A stretch of 50,073 bases of DNA, from positions 1 to 50,073 of the forward strand of contig JAFSLQ010000030.1 of assembly GCA_017448355.1 (NCBI GenBank), given 5' to 3'. This document shows positions 47,457 through 50,073 of the stretch, piece by piece. Each line of letters opens with the position of its first letter. The stretch's first letter is position 1. The notes beneath the pieces were generated by a model. That model had not been told where the DNA came from. It ran no database searches and worked only from the letters and a program-made list of their open reading frames with translations. The translations under genes and the position numbers were made by a program. The DNA comes from Clostridia bacterium (GTDB lineage Bacteria > Bacillota > Clostridia > Christensenellales > Borkfalkiaceae).

Positions 47457-50073
47457 TTATCCGCGTTTCCAATAGTTGTACTTGTATCTTGAAGTTAAGT
47501 AACTTGCGGCGGTAGAGGTGTTTGACAAATCGCTACTTAAAAGCGACGATGGACTACTCATGTTGCTATTACGAGAAACCTTCCAACCGCTTGTATTTAT
47601 AAACGTTGCACTTGTTAGCTTGCTACAACCAGAGAACGCACAATACCCTATACTCGTTACGCTGTTTGGTATAGTTATACTTTTCAAACCGCTACAATTC
47701 TCGAACGCAGAACTACCTATACTCGTTACACTGTTTGGTATTGTTATACTCGTTAAACTACTACAACCAGAGAAAGCATAATCCCCTATACTCGTTACAC
47801 TATTTGGTATTGTTATACTCGTTAAACCGCTACAACCAGAAAACGCAGAACCCCCTATACTCGTTACACTACCGTCAGTAGGAATTATACTGTTTTTATA
47901 ACCTAATATAAGGGTTTTACTTGATGTTTCAATTAAACAATTACCGCTACTGTGATACCCTGTGTTTCCACTTGTTGCGATTATACTCGTTAAACCGCTA
48001 CAACCTGAGAACGCACCCTCTCCTACACTCGTTACACTGTTTGGTATTGTTATACTCGTTAAACTACTACAATTATAGAATGCAGAACCCCCTATACTTT
48101 TCGCACTGTCAGGTATAGTTATACTCGTTAATTTAGTGCAATTACGGAACGCAGCACCCTCTATACTCGTTACACTGTCAGGGATAGTTACACTCGTTAA
48201 ACTGCTACAATTCTCGAACACAGAAATCCCTATACTCGTTACATTGTCAGGTATAGTTATACTTGTTAATTTAGTACAATTACGGAACGCAGCACCCCCT
48301 ATACTCGTTACGCTGTCAGATAGAGTTACACTCGTTAAACTGCTACAATTCTCGAACGCAGAACTACCTATACTCGTTACGCTGTTTGGTATAGTTATAC
48401 TTTTCAAACCGCTACAATTCTCGAACGCATATCTACCTATACTCGTTACACTGTTTGGTATTGTTATACTCGTTAAACTACTACAACCAGAGAAAGCATA
48501 ATCCCCTATACTCGTTACACTATTTGGTATTGTTATACTCGTTAACCCGCTACAACCAGAAAACGCAGAACCTCCTATACTCGTTACGCTATTACCTATA
48601 GTTACACTCGTTAAACTACTACAATTCCGAAACGCAGAACCCCCTATACTTTTTACACTGTCAGGAATTATCACTGCTTGTATGTTATTATAATTATTAA
48701 ACACGCCATCGCCTATATTAACAACACCATAGATGATATTAATCGTTCCCTGTATTTTTTTCGGCACAAAAACAATTTCCGTTTTACCCCTATTGTAAAC
48801 AATACCACCTTGACTATAAAAATATTTATTTCCAATATCAAAGGTCACATTATTTAACTGTGTACATGAAGCCAAAAGCGCTTTAATATTACTTGCGTTT
48901 ATAACACTACCATATATTGTTAATTTTTTCAAAGAAGTAAAATTATCAAATGCTGAATTATTAATAATGCTAACTCCATACCCGATAGTTAAATCATTAA
49001 TTTTACAACCTATAAAAGCATTTGCACCGATAGTTCCTCCTTCTACCGTTAGTGTTTTTAATGAAGCAGGCGGCACATCCCCTTCATAATAATTAAAAAT
49101 CCAACCAAGATAGTTATTCTCTGAAGAATTATGGCTTTCACCAATAAATGGTAAAGTCATTGCTTTTATTTTTTCGCAACCCTTGAACGCACTACCTCCT
49201 ATCCTCATTACACTATTTGGAACAATTAGCGTCTCCAGATTATTACAATCCCAAAATGCTAAACTCTCGATGCTTCTTACGCCCTCTTGAAGTTCTACAA
49301 ATACTAAGTTTGTACACCTCATAAATGCATAGCGTTTTATTATTCCGTTTTTAATTACAACCGAACATAAACCACTACACCCTTTGAATGCACCCTCTCC
49401 TATACTCGTTACACTATCAGGTATAGTTACACTCGCTAAACTACTACAATTACAGAACGCATAATCTTCTATACTTGTTACACTGTTTCCAATAGTTATA
49501 CTCGTTAAACTGCTACAATTATAGAAAGCTCTATTCCCTATACTCGTTACGCTGTCAGATAGAGTTACCCTCGTTAAACCGCTACAATTATAGAAAGCGC
49601 CGTATAATATATTGCCGCCAGTTACCGTTACTTTTGTTAATGATGACGGGATATAATATGTAGTTTTAGTAGTTGAATTCGTACTACTACTATAATACGA
49701 TTGTTGTGTAGCAGTCCCCCCAGTATAATCCCATGTACAGAAGATATAGCCGAACGGCATTTGATAAGTATCACTACTGGTTACGGCTGCTTTTGCCCCT
49801 ACAAAAGGAATAGTTAGTTCTTGTAATGATGTACACTTTCCGAATGTATACTCTCCAATACTCGTTACACTATCAGGTATAGTTACACTCGTTAAACTGC
49901 TACAATTATAGAACGCATAATATCCTATACTCGTTACGCTGTTTGGTATTGTTATACTCGTTAAACTACTACAATTACAGAACGCATAATCTTCTATACT
50001 TGTTACACTGTTTCCAATAGTTATACTCGTTAAACTGCTACAATTATAGAAAGCTCTATTCCCTATACTCGTT
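47457..50073 (-). CDS. BspA-type leucine-rich-repeat surface protein (5' end outside the window)
   Basis: The open frame runs through the window edge, so at least 871 residues are present and the start is missing. An internal ATG at 49760 (MPFGYIFCTWDY) is not the start, since repeats continue upstream in frame. Over 25 units of about 23 residues follow the BspA/LRR_5 consensus SITIPNSVTSIGDYAFSGCS. These solenoids mediate adhesion to host or other cells, or carbohydrate binding, and are usually secreted. The C-terminus (SLLSSDLSNTSTAASYLTSR then YKYNYWKRG) has no LPXTG or anchor. Neighbouring repeats are almost identical in DNA, with large internal duplications. Confidence 0.9.
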   Translation of the reverse strand, partial: TSIGNRAFYNCSSLTSITIGNSVTSIEDYAFCNCSSLTSITIPNSVTSIGYYAFYNCSSLTSVTIPDSVTSIGEYTFGKCTSLQELTIPFVGAKAAVTSSDTYQMPFGYIFCTWDYTGGTATQQSYYSSSTNSTTKTTYYIPSSLTKVTVTGGNILYGAFYNCSGLTRVTLSDSVTSIGNRAFYNCSSLTSITIGNSVTSIEDYAFCNCSSLASVTIPDSVTSIGEGAFKGCSGLCSVVIKNGIIKRYAFMRCTNLVFVELQEGVRSIESLAFWDCNNLETLIVPNSVMRIGGSAFKGCEKIKAMTLPFIGESHNSSENNYLGWIFNYYEGDVPPASLKTLTVEGGTIGANAFIGCKINDLTIGYGVSIINNSAFDNFTSLKKLTIYGSVINASNIKALLASCTQLNNVTFDIGNKYFYSQGGIVYNRGKTEIVFVPKKIQGTINIIYGVVNIGDGVFNNYNNIQAVIIPDSVKSIGGSAFRNCSSLTSVTIGNSVTSIGGSAFSGCSGLTSITIPNSVTSIGDYAFSGCSSLTSITIPNSVTSIGRYAFENCSGLKSITIPNSVTSIGSSAFENCSSLTSVTLSDSVTSIGGAAFRNCTKLTSITIPDNVTSIGISVFENCSSLTSVTIPDSVTSIEGAAFRNCTKLTSITIPDSAKSIGGSAFYNCSSLTSITIPNSVTSVGEGAFSGCSGLTSIIATSGNTGYHSSGNCLIETSSKTLILGYKNSIIPTDGSVTSIGGSAFSGCSGLTSITIPNSVTSIGDYAFSGCSSLTSITIPNSVTSIGSSAFENCSGLKSITIPNSVTSIGYCAFSGCSKLTSATFINTSGWKVSRNSNMSSPSSLLSSDLSNTSTAASYLTSRYKYNYWKRG
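47647..47868 (-). repeat. Intragenic duplication copy 1 (partner at 48367-48588)
   Basis: About 220 bases are nearly identical to the segment 720 bases to the right, with only a handful of differences. 720 is a multiple of 3, so the reading frame is kept. It encodes about three LRR units. Confidence 0.9.
48367..48588 (-). repeat. Intragenic duplication copy 2 (partner at 47647-47868)
   Basis: Second copy, at a constant offset of 720 bases. Confidence 0.9.
49437..49548 (-). repeat. Intragenic duplication with 49962-50073
   Basis: 112 bases are identical to the last 112 bases of the window at an offset of 525 (175 codons). The second copy runs into the window edge, so the duplicated block may be longer. 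Confidence 0.9.
49962..50073 (-). repeat. Second copy of the 112-bp duplication, reaching the window edge
   Basis: Identical to 49437-49548. Confidence 0.9.

Noticed and set aside
47600-50073. CRISPR-like or satellite DNA from the regular repeats
   Set aside because: The repeats are in one open frame and encode the LRR consensus of a BspA-type protein.
1-50073. tRNA or rRNA genes
   Set aside because: I saw no cloverleaf with TTCGA-type loop and no rRNA sequence on either strand.

Overview
The window looks like a chromosomal segment of a low-to-moderate GC, strictly anaerobic Gram-positive bacterium of the class Clostridia, probably an uncultured gut lineage. The reasons are a yidC-jag start, strong AAGGAG-type ribosome sites, near-consensus TTGACA/TATAAT promoters, a flavodiiron protein with rubredoxin (oxygen defence of anaerobes), lipoproteins with a lipobox, and Firmicutes-type plasmid proteins (PcfJ, PcfK-like). 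The species cannot be named from sequence alone.

Layout. 1-10.1 kb is host-like: the 3' end of yidC, jag/khpB, a divergent XRE regulator and SHOCT membrane protein with two operators between them, a rubredoxin-flavodiiron operon, a beta-helix lipoprotein, a short-chain dehydrogenase, a pair of small repeat-like proteins, a separately encoded alarmone hydrolase plus alarmone synthetase, and a small lipoprotein. 10.1-15.4 kb is a scrap zone: a group-56 glycosyltransferase gene lies among four or five broken genes. Three of these are cut off exactly at copies of the repeat core TTTTTGATTTTGCGAAAACT, and one copy is expanded into four 41-bp tandem units next to an IS21-family element (istA/istB).

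15.5-39.4 kb is a defence island, read almost entirely on the minus strand. From upstream to downstream it holds a DUF234-type ATPase, a GHKL ATPase + DUF4325 + membrane protein unit, uncharacterised genes, then a long operon: XRE regulator, SNF2-like helicase, DUF4391 protein, two-TM protein, type III-like methyltransferase (Mod), DUF2971 protein, zinc-ribbon/nucleoside-deoxyribosyltransferase-like protein, a two-TM protein split by a -1 frameshift at A_AAA_AAC, the type III-like Res helicase-nuclease, a 50-residue ORF, and an ABC three-component set (HNH effector, small middle component, DUF2326 ATPase). A RloA/RloB (AbiL-like) pair follows. The likely logic is a restriction-modification core carrying abortive-infection-type cargo, with the cargo visibly more AT-rich than the core.

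39.5-46.9 kb is a module of plasmid or integrative-conjugative-element accessory genes: a motif-IV-less N6 methylase-like protein, a SLOG protein, many small genes, a PcfK-like/MutS-domain-I fusion and PcfJ. Its most striking content is non-coding. Two roughly 200-nt nested palindromic leaders (39511-39711 and 41796-41987) share their outer stem but keep their inner stems with different sequences. An opposite-strand candidate RNA (41521-41727) has its own promoter, a long rod-like fold that begins at the predicted first transcribed base, and an intrinsic terminator. The window ends inside a large BspA-type leucine-rich-repeat surface protein gene with long internal DNA duplications.
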